A stretch of 26,676 bases of DNA from DATHWB01 sp040902855 (GCA_040902855.1 JBBDWN010000078.1:1-26676), one strand, 5' to 3'. Shown: positions 16,019 through 23,037, counted from the first letter of the stretch. The notes: generated from the letters alone by a model not told the origin. Program-made: numbers and translations.

Positions 16019-16032
16019 GGAGCCTCAGCCGA
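16011..16032. terminator. Bidirectional hairpin spanning both convergent stop codons
   Basis: TCGGCTGAGG (16011-16020) and CCTCAGCCGA (16023-16032) are perfect reverse complements with only AG between them. The stop of the SirB1-like gene (16016-16018) and the stop of phhB (complement of 16025-16027) lie within the two arms. The symmetry suits termination in both directions. There is no T-tract on either side, so if it terminates it is not a classic rho-independent signal. Confidence 0.55.
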
Positions 16033-16303
16033 TGGCGTCGATCTTTCCGGCCAGGGCGATGTCCCGGTCGGTCAGACCGCCGGCGTCGTGAGTGGTGAGC
16101 GCCAGAGTGACGCGGTTCCAGCGGATGTCGATGTCGGGATGATGCCGTGCCTTCTCGGCGAGCAGTGCGACCTGCGTGACGAATCCCATCGCCTCGACGA
16201 AATCGCCGAACTCGAACGTCCTCCGCAGGACCTCACCGTCGAGTTCCCATTCAGGCAAAGTTGTCCCCAACTCCGCCCGTTGATCCTGATCGAGACTCGC
16301 CAT
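16025..16303 (-). CDS. phhB: Pterin-4a-carbinolamine dehydratase family protein
   Basis: The enzyme dehydrates 4a-hydroxy-tetrahydropterin, recycling the cofactor of aromatic amino acid hydroxylases; some bacterial members act elsewhere (molybdopterin or folate side roles). The 92-residue product has the family motif EKARHHPDIDIRWNRVTLAL followed by TTHDAGGLTDRDIALAGKID, including the catalytic HH pair. ATG 16303 gives MASLDQDQRAELG, the right length; the longer in-frame start at 16372 would extend across the promoter region. A minus-strand TAGGTT box ends 8 nt before this ATG. No hydroxylase gene is nearby, so the physiological partner is open. Confidence 0.9.
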   Translation of the reverse strand: MASLDQDQRAELGTTLPEWELDGEVLRRTFEFGDFVEAMGFVTQVALLAEKARHHPDIDIRWNRVTLALTTHDAGGLTDRDIALAGKIDAIG

Positions 16304-16389
16304 CGCTTCCGAACCTAGTCGTACCGCCGCGTTGTCTCGACCTGTGGACTGTGATGAGCTGTCGACTGTCATGACAGTACCGTGCCGGT
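16304..16389. promoter_or_regulatory. Divergent phhB/recO promoter region with 14-bp palindrome
   Basis: On the minus strand TAGGTT (complement of 16312-16317) is 8 nt before the phhB ATG. On the plus strand TACCGT (16378-16383) is 6 nt before the recO ATG. Neither has an SD, so both look leaderless. ACTGTCATGACAGT (16365-16378) is a perfect palindrome touching the recO -10. A second copy of its first half, ACTGTGATGA (16348-16357, nine of ten), sits 17 bp upstream. This resembles an operator for a dimeric regulator. I cannot name the regulator. Confidence 0.55.
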
Positions 16390-17109
16390 ATGGCGATCCG
16401 TCACGACTCCGGCATCGTGCTTCGCTCGTACCCGTTCGGCGAGGCGGACAAGATCGTCGTGCTCCTCAGCCCGCTCCACGGCAAGCTGCGCACGGTCGCC
16501 AAAGGTGTTCGCAAGACGAAAAGCAAGTTCGGTGCTCGGCTCGAGTCCTTCATGGAAGTGGACGTGGTCCTCTACGAAGGGCGCAATCTCGATCTGATCA
16601 CCCAGGCAGATCTTCGCTCGTCCTTTCCCTCCCTCCGCAAGGATCTGGACGCGGTGGCGGCCGCATCGACCATGGCAGAAGTGGTCGACGCCGTGGCTCA
16701 GGAGAACGAAGCGTCGGTCGCCCTGTTCGAACTGTTCCGACGTGGGTTGGCCGCGCTCGATGCCGGTCGGACGTCGCCTGACGTCGTCACCGCCTTCCTG
16801 CTCCAGCTCCTGGGAGTCCAGGGTCTGGCACCGGCGCTCACCATGTGTGCGTCGTGCGGGCGGGAAGACCACCTCGACCGATTCAGCGTCGCTGCAGGCG
16901 GGATCATCTGTGGTGAGTGCCGCCCGGACGGTTCGGTTCGACTGCGGAAGGGGCTGGTCCCGCATCTCGCCTCTCTCGCCACGGCGGACCTGGCCGAGAT
17001 CGAGCCGGGAGACGCCGAGTTGAGCCGGGACGCGATGTGGGTGACCAGGCGATTCGTCGAGTTCCACCTCGAACGCAAGCTCGTGTCGATCGCGGTACTG
17101 GGCGAATGA
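16390..17109 (+). CDS. recO: DNA repair protein RecO
   Basis: RecO works with RecF and RecR to load RecA on single-strand gaps. The 239-residue product has an N-terminal OB fold (VLRSYPFGEADKIVVLLSPLHGKLRTVAKGVRK, about 10-42), a helical middle, and a zinc motif with Cys153, Cys156, Cys174 and Cys177 (CASCG and CGEC). The ATG at 16390 is six bases after a TACCGT box, which suggests a leaderless transcript. It overlaps uppS by 4 bp (ATGA), the usual actinobacterial recO-uppS pair. Confidence 0.95.
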   Translation: MAIRHDSGIVLRSYPFGEADKIVVLLSPLHGKLRTVAKGVRKTKSKFGARLESFMEVDVVLYEGRNLDLITQADLRSSFPSLRKDLDAVAAASTMAEVVDAVAQENEASVALFELFRRGLAALDAGRTSPDVVTAFLLQLLGVQGLAPALTMCASCGREDHLDRFSVAAGGIICGECRPDGSVRLRKGLVPHLASLATADLAEIEPGDAELSRDAMWVTRRFVEFHLERKLVSIAVLGE

Positions 17110-17855
17110 CGGATCTCGACCTCTCGGGTCTCGACCCTGACCGAGTTCCGTTCCACGTCGGACTGATTCTCGACGGGAACGGGCGGTGGGCGAACGAGCG
17201 CGGCTTGCCGCGCACGGCTGGACACGAGGCGGCCGAAAGGGTGCTGTTCGACTGCGTCGACGGAGCCCTCGAGATCGGTATCGGCCATCTCACCGCATTC
17301 ACCTTTTCGACCGAGAACTGGGCCCGCAGCCCCGATGAGGTGGCTTTCCTCATGGGTTTCAACGAGGCCCTTCTGCTGCGGCGGCGCGACGAACTCGGAG
17401 AACGCGGGGTACGGGTCACGTTCTGCGGGGATCTGGCCGATCCCAGGATTCCCGAACGGAACCGAGCGCTGATGGCCGAGACCGAGCGCTTGACCTCCGA
17501 CAATCGACGGATGGTGATGACTTTCGCTTTCAACTACGGGTCGCGCTGGGAGATCACGCAGGCCGTCCGATCGATTTCCGAAGACGTGGCTGCAGGCACG
17601 CTGAGTCCCGACGACGTCTCTCAGGAGATGATCACCGAACGTCTCGAACTTCCCGATGTGGATCTGATCATTCGATCGTCGGGGGAGCACCGGTTGTCGA
17701 ACTTCCTGCTCTGGCAGGCGGCGTATGCCGAGTTCGCCTTTCCCGGGATCCTCTTTCCCGACTTCTCGAAGGGAGATCTCTTGGCGGCCGTGCTCGACTT
17801 CCAAGGTCGGGAGCGGCGGTTCGGTGGGGCCGCCGACCAGGTTCAGGGCCGCTGA
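17106..17855 (+). CDS. uppS: Isoprenyl transferase (undecaprenyl/decaprenyl diphosphate synthase)
   Basis: The cis-prenyltransferase makes the long isoprenoid diphosphate used as lipid carrier for peptidoglycan and wall polymers. The 249-residue product has the catalytic motif LDGNGRWA with Asp23, FSTENW (66-71), FNYGSRWEI and RSSGEHRLSNFLLWQ (189-203), all family hallmarks. The ATG at 17106 overlaps the recO stop and gives the expected short N-terminus; a longer in-frame extension into recO is rejected. Chain length (decaprenyl as in mycobacteria, or undecaprenyl) cannot be read from sequence. Confidence 0.95.
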   Translation: MTDLDLSGLDPDRVPFHVGLILDGNGRWANERGLPRTAGHEAAERVLFDCVDGALEIGIGHLTAFTFSTENWARSPDEVAFLMGFNEALLLRRRDELGERGVRVTFCGDLADPRIPERNRALMAETERLTSDNRRMVMTFAFNYGSRWEITQAVRSISEDVAAGTLSPDDVSQEMITERLELPDVDLIIRSSGEHRLSNFLLWQAAYAEFAFPGILFPDFSKGDLLAAVLDFQGRERRFGGAADQVQGR

Positions 17856-17878
17856 GTTCGACCGAGCGAGCCGCCACC

Positions 17879-17884
17879 TACACT
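17879..17884 (+). promoter_or_regulatory. Candidate -10 box for glyS
   Basis: TACACT (five of six to TATAAT if C is allowed at one position; fits TANNNT) lies 35 nt before the glyS ATG. This gene has a conventional leader: GGAG at 17910-17913 sits 6 nt before the ATG. No clear -35 is seen. Confidence 0.4.
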
Positions 17885-17919
17885 CCGGTCCTCCCATTCC
17901 GACCTTCCTGGAGCAGTCA

Positions 17920-19227
17920 ATGCCCGCCTCCTTCGATGACATCGTCAACCTTTCGAAACGCCGTGGTTTCGTCTTCCAGTCATCCGAGATCTACGGAGGG
18001 CTGCGGTCGGCCTACGACTACGGCCCTCTCGGCGTGCTGCTGTTGCGCAACGTCAAGGAGCAGTGGTGGAAGTCGATGGTGCAGTACCGGGACGACGTCG
18101 TCGGCCTCGACTCCGCCATCCTCCAGGCCCGTCAGGTGTGGGTGGCGTCCGGTCACGAGGCGGTGTTCACCGATCCCCTCGTCGAATGCACGAACTGCAA
18201 CACCCGCCAGCGTCTCGACAAGCTCGAAGATCCCGACACATGCCCGTCGTGCGGGAAGTCCGGCACGTTCACCGAGCCTCGCTTGTTCAATCTCATGTTT
18301 CGAACCCACATGGGGCCGGTCGAGTCGGCCGAGAACATGGTGTATCTCCGCCCCGAGACGGCCCAGGGGATCTTCATCAATTTCGAGAACGTTCGCCGCA
18401 CCAACCGCTTGAAGCTCCCCTTCGGGATAGCCCAGGTCGGCAAGTCCTTCCGCAACGAGATCACCCCGGGACAGTTCGTGTTCCGCACCCGGGAGTTCGA
18501 GCAGATGGAGATGGAGTTCTTCTGTCAGCCGGCCGACTCCGACACCTGGTTCCGCTACTGGATCGACCAGCGCCACCAGTGGTACACCGATCTCGGGATG
18601 AACCCGGAGAACCTCCGGATCAGGCCCCACTCCGATGACGAACTGAGCCACTATTCGGCGGGAACCGTCGACGTCGAGTTCCGCTTCCCGTGGGGCTGGG
18701 ACGAGTTGGAGGGAATCGCCAACCGCACCGACTTCGACCTGCGGCAGCATTCGGAGCATTCGGGGACCGACCTGCGCTATTTCGACCAGGAGACCGACGA
18801 GCGCTACTTCCCGCACGTGATCGAACCTGCCGCCGGTGCGACCCGCACCACCTTCGCGTTCCTGATGGACGCCTATCACGAAGAGTTGGTCAACGACGAG
18901 ACCCGGACGGTTCTCAAGCTGGATCACCGTCTCACCCCCTACCAGCTTGCCGTGTTGCCCCTGTCGAAGAAGCCCGAGCTGATCGAACCGGCGACGAAGC
19001 TGGCTGAGTCGCTCAGGCGGAAGTACATGCTCGAGATGGACATCACCCAGGCGATCGGTCGCCGGTATCGGCGCCAGGACGAGATCGGCACTCCCTACTG
19101 CATCACCTACGACTTCGAATCCCTCGAAGACCATGCGGTGACCGTGCGGGATCGGGACACGATGGGACAGGATCGGATCTCTGTCGACCGTCTCGACGAC
19201 TACCTGGCGTCGAAGCTCACCGCGTGA
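17920..19227 (+). CDS. glyS: Glycyl-tRNA synthetase, dimeric single-chain type
   Basis: This class II synthetase charges tRNA-Gly. The 435-residue, single-chain form is the eukaryote/actinobacterial alpha2 type, not the alpha2-beta2 type. Features: GFVFQSSEIYGGLRSAYDYGPLG near the N-terminus, a zinc site Cys90, Cys93, Cys108 and Cys111, the motif-2 region FRNEITPGQFVFRTREFEQMEMEFF, and the C-terminal anticodon-binding domain (LTPYQLAVLPLSKK). The ATG at 17920 has an SD (GGAG, 6 nt) and starts MPASFDDIVNLSKRRGF as expected; in-frame sequence further upstream lies inside uppS and is rejected. In mycobacteria glyS is also close to recO-uppS. Confidence 0.97.
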   Translation: MPASFDDIVNLSKRRGFVFQSSEIYGGLRSAYDYGPLGVLLLRNVKEQWWKSMVQYRDDVVGLDSAILQARQVWVASGHEAVFTDPLVECTNCNTRQRLDKLEDPDTCPSCGKSGTFTEPRLFNLMFRTHMGPVESAENMVYLRPETAQGIFINFENVRRTNRLKLPFGIAQVGKSFRNEITPGQFVFRTREFEQMEMEFFCQPADSDTWFRYWIDQRHQWYTDLGMNPENLRIRPHSDDELSHYSAGTVDVEFRFPWGWDELEGIANRTDFDLRQHSEHSGTDLRYFDQETDERYFPHVIEPAAGATRTTFAFLMDAYHEELVNDETRTVLKLDHRLTPYQLAVLPLSKKPELIEPATKLAESLRRKYMLEMDITQAIGRRYRRQDEIGTPYCITYDFESLEDHAVTVRDRDTMGQDRISVDRLDDYLASKLTA

Positions 19228-19385
19228 ATCGCCGGATCGCAGTTGTTGCAGCCGTCGACTGCGACTTCGCCGGTGGAGACCACCGAGCCTCCTGCAGTCT
19301 CGACATTCCGAACGCCCCAGGCGTGGCCAACGTATCGGAGCTCGTGACGCTCACCGTTTCGTTCGTAGCGGCCCCCACCGCCTGA
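19224..19385 (+). CDS. Doubtful 53-residue ORF after glyS
   Basis: GTG 19224 overlaps the glyS stop (GTGA) and opens a frame beginning MNRRIAVVAAVDCDFAGG and ending VTLTVSFVAAPTA. It has no SD and I recognise no family. A 75-residue frame on the minus strand (19200-19427) also covers this spacer, and neither is convincing. The 193-bp space between glyS and dnaG is where actinobacteria often carry dgt; no trace of dgt is readable here. Confidence 0.2.
   Translation: MNRRIAVVAAVDCDFAGGDHRASCSLDIPNAPGVANVSELVTLTVSFVAAPTA
19257..19299 (+). other. Potential stem-loop in the glyS-dnaG spacer
   Basis: An inner hairpin CGGTGG (19271-19276) / CCACCG (19280-19285) with a 3-nt loop is enclosed by an outer pair GACTGC (19257-19262) / GCAGTC (19294-19299). 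The two arms are separated by symmetrical 8-nt internal strands. It could be a terminator-like or processing structure after glyS, but no T-tract follows and the function is unknown. Confidence 0.3.
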
Positions 19386-19412
19386 CCGGGTGTCGGGGGT
19401 CGGTCGTAGTAT
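19382..19412 (+). promoter_or_regulatory. Candidate dnaG-rpoD promoter
   Basis: TAGTAT (19407-19412) is a good -10 ending 8 nt before the dnaG ATG, with no SD, again suggesting a leaderless mRNA. CTGACC (19382-19387) is a -35-like match at 19 bp spacing, slightly long. This would drive the dnaG-rpoD macromolecular-synthesis pair. Confidence 0.5.
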
Positions 19413-19420
19413 CGGCCTCC

Positions 19421-21169
19421 ATGGCATTCTCTGACGAGGATCGGGATCGCATCAGGTCGGCGGTGAACATCGCCGACCTCGTCGCCGAGCTGACCACCGT
19501 CAAGCGGTCAGGTAGGAACAGCATGGCGGTGTGCGTCTTCCATCAGGAGAAGACTCCCTCGATGTCCCTCGACGTCGCCCGTGGCCTCTACAAGTGTCAT
19601 GGCTGCCATGCGGCCGGGGACATCTTCACCTTCGTCCAGGAGACCCAAGGCCTGACGTTTCCCGAAGCGATGGAGTGGCTGGCACGACGGGTGGGCATCA
19701 CGCTCACCGAGGACCCGGCTGCCGCGAAGCGAGCCGGCAAACGTCGGGCGCTGGTCGAGGTCACTCGCGAGGCGATGGACTTCTATCACACCCGATTGAT
19801 GTCGTCCGCCGACGCCGGTCACGCCCGCTCGTATCTGCGAAGCCGCGGCTACGACGCCGACACGGTGGCCGACTTCAAGCTCGGCTACGCACCGGGCGGC
19901 GACCGGTCTGATCACCTCGTCCGCGAGTTACGCGCTCGCGGGATGAGCGATCGGGTGATGATCGACGCCGGACTGGCCCGGCGGGGGAAGGGTGGCGGGG
20001 CCTACGACTACTTCCGGGAGCGGCTCATGTTCCCCACCTGGGACATCCAGGGAGAGACAGTGGGTTTCGGGGGTCGAATCCTCGGGGAGGGCCAACCGAA
20101 GTACCTGAACACGCCGGAGACCCCGATCTACAAGAAGTCGCGCCTCCTCTACGGTCTCGACCGGGCGAGGCGGGAGATCCAGCGCACCGGATACGCCGTC
20201 GTCGTCGAGGGCTACACGGACGTGATCTCGCTGCATCGCAACGGCGTCCCGGTTGCGGTGGCGACCAACGGAACCGCCCTCGGGAACGATCACTTCGAGT
20301 TGCTGCGGCGCTTCACCGATCGGATCGTCCTCGCGTTCGACGCGGACGCCGCCGGCAGCCGGGCGGCGCGGCGGGGGGAGGATCTCGACATCCCTGTGCG
20401 GCTGGATCTCGACCTGCGGGTTGCCGAGATGCCGAAGGGTGTCGACCCGGCAGACCTCGTCCAACAGGGACGACTGGACGTCCTCAACCAGGCGATCACC
20501 AAGGCAAAGCCGCTGCTGCAAGCGGCGATCGAACACGAACTCGCGACCCACGACCTGACCGAACCGGAGTCACGGGCACGGGCACTCAAGGCGATCGCCC
20601 CCCGAATCTCCAAAGTCTCGGATGACATCGCCCGCGCCGAGTATGCCCGGTTCGTGGCGACGAGGATGGGGGTGGACCTCGGCATGGTCGAACAGGCAGT
20701 CGGAGTGCGCACCCGTCGGCATCCGACCCGGGACCGTGCCACGTCGAACCGCCGCGTGGCCGACATCGACGTGCGCATGGAACGGGAGCTGCTGCGCTCC
20801 GTCCTCGCCGACGGGGGAGCCGCGGCAGCGTCGGGGGTGTCGCCCGAAGATTTCTCCGTGCCCGAGATCCGGTCTGCGTTCGAGGTGGTCTCCGGTACTT
20901 TCACCGAACACGCACTCGGCCGACCGGTGGAACTTCCCTCGGGCGACGGACCTGAGGTGGCGCTCCTGATCGACCTCGCCACCGATGGCGCACCCGCCGA
21001 TCCGATCGAGGACGTTCTGTGGCGGGTGCGAGATCGCGCCGCCGCCCGCGATGTGGAAGTCCTCATGTCGCGGCTCGAAGCCATGACTCCCGACGATCAG
21101 GGGTATTCCGACGTCATGGCTGAGTTGGTACGTTTGCGAAAAGCCAGGAAAGTACGAGCACACGAGTGA
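19421..21169 (+). CDS. dnaG: DNA primase
   Basis: DnaG synthesises RNA primers at the replication fork, recruited by the DnaB helicase. The 582-residue product has the CHC2 zinc site C38-x2-H41 ... C59-x2-C62 (CVFHQEKTPS and YKCHGCHAAGD). The TOPRIM core follows, with VVVEGYTDVISLH (Glu263) and LAFDADAAGSRAARR (Asp307, Asp309). The C-terminal ~170 residues are a helicase-interaction-type region of lower conservation. The start MAFSDEDRDRIRSAVNIADLV is typical. It overlaps rpoD by 4 bp (GTGA). Confidence 0.97.
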   Translation: MAFSDEDRDRIRSAVNIADLVAELTTVKRSGRNSMAVCVFHQEKTPSMSLDVARGLYKCHGCHAAGDIFTFVQETQGLTFPEAMEWLARRVGITLTEDPAAAKRAGKRRALVEVTREAMDFYHTRLMSSADAGHARSYLRSRGYDADTVADFKLGYAPGGDRSDHLVRELRARGMSDRVMIDAGLARRGKGGGAYDYFRERLMFPTWDIQGETVGFGGRILGEGQPKYLNTPETPIYKKSRLLYGLDRARREIQRTGYAVVVEGYTDVISLHRNGVPVAVATNGTALGNDHFELLRRFTDRIVLAFDADAAGSRAARRGEDLDIPVRLDLDLRVAEMPKGVDPADLVQQGRLDVLNQAITKAKPLLQAAIEHELATHDLTEPESRARALKAIAPRISKVSDDIARAEYARFVATRMGVDLGMVEQAVGVRTRRHPTRDRATSNRRVADIDVRMERELLRSVLADGGAAAASGVSPEDFSVPEIRSAFEVVSGTFTEHALGRPVELPSGDGPEVALLIDLATDGAPADPIEDVLWRVRDRAAARDVEVLMSRLEAMTPDDQGYSDVMAELVRLRKARKVRAHE

Positions 21170-22302
21170 GATTCACACCTGCGGTCGAGGAAGTCGTCGA
21201 TTCACTGTCCAAGCGCGGGGCCCAGCGTGGTTTTCTGACCATGCACGAGGTGCAGGTCGATCTCGTCGAGGCCGAAGCCCCGCCCGAAGTACTCGAAAAG
21301 GTTCTCGACACCCTGAAGAAGCGGAACATCCGCATCGAGGAGACGGGTGCGGACCCGGTCGACGACCTCATCGACGACGAGACGCTGTCGGTGTCGGACC
21401 CGGTGAAGATGTGGCTGCAGGAGATCGGGCGTTACAAGCTGCTCACTTCCCAGCAAGAGGTCGAGTTGGCGATGCAACTCGAAGCGGGGAAGAAGGCTGA
21501 AGAGAAGCTGCGGGAGTCCGAGGACCTGGCTATCGAAGACCGTGTGCTCCTCGAGCGTGCTGTTCGCAAGGGCAACGGAGCCCATGCTCGTCTGGTCGAA
21601 GCCAACCTCCGCCTGGTCGTGTCGATCGCCCGCAACTACGTGGGACGTGGCATGCCGCTGCTGGATCTCATCCAGGAAGGAAATCTCGGCCTCATGCGGG
21701 CCGTGGATCGTTTCGATTACCGCAGGGGTTTCAAGTTCTCCACCTACGCCTCGTGGTGGATCCGACAGGGGATCACCAGGGCGATCGCAGATCAGGCCCG
21801 GACGATCCGGGTGCCGATCCACGTCGTCGACATGATCAACAAGCTGATCCGCGCCAAGCGCGATCTCTCCCAGGATCTTGGTCGTGAGCCGACGATCGAC
21901 GAGATCGCCAAGGATCTCGAGATCGACCCCGACCGGGTGGAGGAACTGAACAAGATCGCTCAGAACCCGGTGTCGCTGGAGACGCCCGTGGGGGAGGAAG
22001 ACGACTCGACGCTGGGCGACTTCGTCGAGGATGGGTCCGCCGAAGTCCCTGTCGAGGCTGCGACGTTCCGTCTCCTCCAGGACTACATCTCCCACGCCTT
22101 GGAAGGGCTCAACGATCGCGAGCGCGACGTCCTCATCATGCGCTTCGGGCTCGAAGACGGCCGTGTGAGGACGCTGGAAGAGGTCGGGGAGCGGTTCGGT
22201 GTGACCCGCGAGCGCATCCGCCAGCTCGAGACCAAGGCACTCGCCAAGTTGCGCCACCCCAACAATTCCCGCCGCTTGGAAGGTTTCCTCGAGGAGGGTT
22301 AG
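21166..22302 (+). CDS. rpoD: RNA polymerase primary sigma factor (RpoD/SigA type)
   Basis: This is the housekeeping sigma factor, which recognises the -10 and -35 boxes. The 378-residue product has a region 1.1-like start (about 1-60), region 1.2 (DPVKMWLQEIGRYKLLTSQQEVELA), and region 2 (LIQEGNLGLMRAVDRFDYRRGFKFSTYASWWIRQGITRAI, 168-207). Region 3 follows, then region 4 with the HTH EEVGERFGVTRERIRQLETKALAKLRHP. Only the primary sigma group has this complete set. GTG 21166 overlaps the dnaG stop, so the two are translationally coupled. The rpsU-dnaG-rpoD operon of other bacteria is here reduced to dnaG-rpoD. Confidence 0.97.
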   Translation: MRFTPAVEEVVDSLSKRGAQRGFLTMHEVQVDLVEAEAPPEVLEKVLDTLKKRNIRIEETGADPVDDLIDDETLSVSDPVKMWLQEIGRYKLLTSQQEVELAMQLEAGKKAEEKLRESEDLAIEDRVLLERAVRKGNGAHARLVEANLRLVVSIARNYVGRGMPLLDLIQEGNLGLMRAVDRFDYRRGFKFSTYASWWIRQGITRAIADQARTIRVPIHVVDMINKLIRAKRDLSQDLGREPTIDEIAKDLEIDPDRVEELNKIAQNPVSLETPVGEEDDSTLGDFVEDGSAEVPVEAATFRLLQDYISHALEGLNDRERDVLIMRFGLEDGRVRTLEEVGERFGVTRERIRQLETKALAKLRHPNNSRRLEGFLEEG

Positions 22303-22312
22303 CAGTGCCGTG

Positions 22313-22576
22313 TCACTGTCGAACCTCGGTGATGTCCACGACGCTGTCGTCGGCTGCCTCGCGCAGTTGGCGGGATCCCGCTCTGAGACCCTCCGCCACG
22401 CCGGTGCGAGCAAGATCGCCGACACCGGTGACCTGGTTCCTCAGTTGGAGGTATGCCGGATGGCCACGCAGCGAGGAAACCCATCGTTTGATCTGGTCGT
22501 AGCGGCCGCGCCCAGCCCGGGCACCGAGCACGTATCCGATGAATCCGCCGACAACCATTCCAAGTCGAAATCTCAT
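22313..22576 (-). CDS. Small YtxH-like membrane protein
   Basis: The 87-residue product starts MRFRLGMVVGGFIGYVLGARAGRGRYDQI: one hydrophobic segment (about 5-19) ending in GARAGR, then a basic amphipathic region. This layout is typical of small YtxH/actinobacterial envelope proteins of unknown function. ATG 22576 follows an extended -10 (TGCGACAAT on the minus strand) by six bases, implying a leaderless transcript. A longer in-frame start (22669) is less likely because it would place the promoter inside the gene. It converges on rpoD with 10 bp between stops. Confidence 0.75.
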   Translation of the reverse strand: MRFRLGMVVGGFIGYVLGARAGRGRYDQIKRWVSSLRGHPAYLQLRNQVTGVGDLARTGVAEGLRAGSRQLREAADDSVVDITEVRQ

Positions 22577-22581
22577 CCGGT

Positions 22582-22655
22582 CATTGTCGCAGATCAGGCG
22601 CAGGCGCGGGTCGTCGAGAATCCTCTGCGGGGTTGTGCCGGGAAGTGCGACAATG
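22582..22655. promoter_or_regulatory. Mirrored divergent promoters with identical extended -10 boxes
   Basis: CATTGTCGCA (22582-22591) and TGCGACAATG (22646-22655) are exact inverted copies 54 bp apart. Each reads, in its own direction, as TGC-GACAAT, an extended -10 (TGN plus hexamer). The left box drives the YtxH-like gene; the right box drives the 40-residue gene with a leader of ~33 nt. No strong -35 is seen, as expected if the extended -10 suffices. Confidence 0.5.
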
Positions 22656-22693
22656 GGGCAGGTCGCCATGTCGGTGACCGACAGGAGGCAGTG

Positions 22694-22816
22694 ATGGGGA
22701 GCAAGGACAAGGGCGGTCGCAGCACCAAGAAGGTGGCGGCCAAGAACCTGAAAGAAAAACGCCAGGACAAGAAGACGAAGAAGGATGCCGTTGCGAACAA
22801 GGGCAAGGTCGTCTGA
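22694..22816 (+). CDS. Small lysine-rich basic protein, 40 residues, unknown function
   Basis: The product begins MGSKDKGGRSTKKVAAK, continues with NLKEKRQDKKTKKDAVANKGK and has about 14 lysines and no hydrophobic segment. The ATG has a near-perfect SD, AGGAGG (22683-22688), 5 nt upstream, and a candidate -10 at 22649-22654, so translation is very likely. I recall similar short KxKEKRxxKK proteins in actinobacteria but cannot assign a family or function; nucleic-acid binding is a guess from charge alone. A nine-codon frame (MSVTDRRQ, 22668-22694) ends on its start codon. Confidence 0.7.
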   Translation: MGSKDKGGRSTKKVAAKNLKEKRQDKKTKKDAVANKGKVV

Positions 22817-22825
22817 GGCGGGTCC

Positions 22826-22839
22826 CCGACCCGGGTCGG
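22826..22839. repeat. 14-bp palindrome after the small basic gene
   Basis: CCGACCCGGGTCGG is a perfect palindrome 10 nt after the stop codon. It folds as a 5-bp stem with a CCGG loop and competes with GGGTC/GACCC overlapping its left side. No T-tract follows. It may weakly terminate, or mean nothing. Confidence 0.3.
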
Positions 22840-22854
22840 CCTACATTCACAGAT

Positions 22855-22882
22855 CTGACGACCCGGCGCCGGTGGCTAACAT
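22855..22882 (+). promoter_or_regulatory. Promoter for tRNA-Asn
   Basis: CTGACG (22855-22860) and TAACAT (22877-22882) form -35 and -10 boxes with a 16-bp spacer, about 27 nt before the tRNA. The spacer includes the palindrome CCGGCGCCGG (22863-22872). Confidence 0.55.
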
Positions 22883-22890
22883 GCCGCCGG

Positions 22891-22904
22891 CGTCGGATCC
22901 GACG
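22891..22904. repeat. 14-bp palindrome in the tRNA-Asn leader
   Basis: CGTCGGATCCGACG is a perfect palindrome 5 nt before the mature tRNA 5' end. It may be a leader hairpin or a protein site. No function can be assigned. Confidence 0.4.
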
Positions 22905-22909
22905 CTCCA

Positions 22910-22982
22910 TCCGGGGTAGCTCAATTGGCAGAGCGGCGGACTGTTAATCCGTAGGTTGTGAGTTCGAGTCTCACCCCCGGAG
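22910..22982 (+). tRNA. tRNA-Asn (anticodon GTT)
   Basis: A full cloverleaf is readable. Acceptor TCCGGGG (22910-22916) pairs with CCCCGGA (22975-22981), followed by discriminator G. The D arm is GCTC/GAGC. The anticodon arm is GCGGA-CTGTTAA-TCCGT, with GTT reading AAC/AAT. The T arm is GTGAG-TTCGAGT-CTCAC. The 3' CCA is not encoded; the next bases are CAA. Confidence 0.97.
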
Positions 22983-22984
22983 CA

Positions 22985-23005
22985 AACCCCCGTTCTACGG
23001 GGGTT
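22985..23005. terminator. Hairpin terminator between tRNA-Asn and the cyclase gene
   Basis: AACCCCCG (22985-22992) and CGGGGGTT (22998-23005) form a perfect 8-bp stem with a 5-nt loop, directly after the tRNA; TTCTCGCT follows. The tail is only modestly T-rich. The convergent cyclase gene ends at 23038, so the same hairpin could stop both transcripts. Confidence 0.75.
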
Positions 23006-23037
23006 CTCGCTAGGTTCCACTGAAGTCGAAAGATAGA

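Noticed and set aside
17980..19134. 384-codon minus-strand frame within glyS
   Set aside because: It is a shadow of the glycyl-tRNA synthetase, with periodic composition caused by codon bias.
22668..22694. Nine-codon leader frame before the 40-residue gene
   Set aside because: It ends on the start codon (TGATG), but it contains the downstream gene's SD and has no SD of its own; the overlap is likely incidental, unlike the leader at 8693.
22910..22982. tRNA-Asn as an integration (att) site
   Set aside because: No integrase gene and no second copy of the tRNA 3' end is visible between 22983 and 26676, so an island cannot be claimed from this window.
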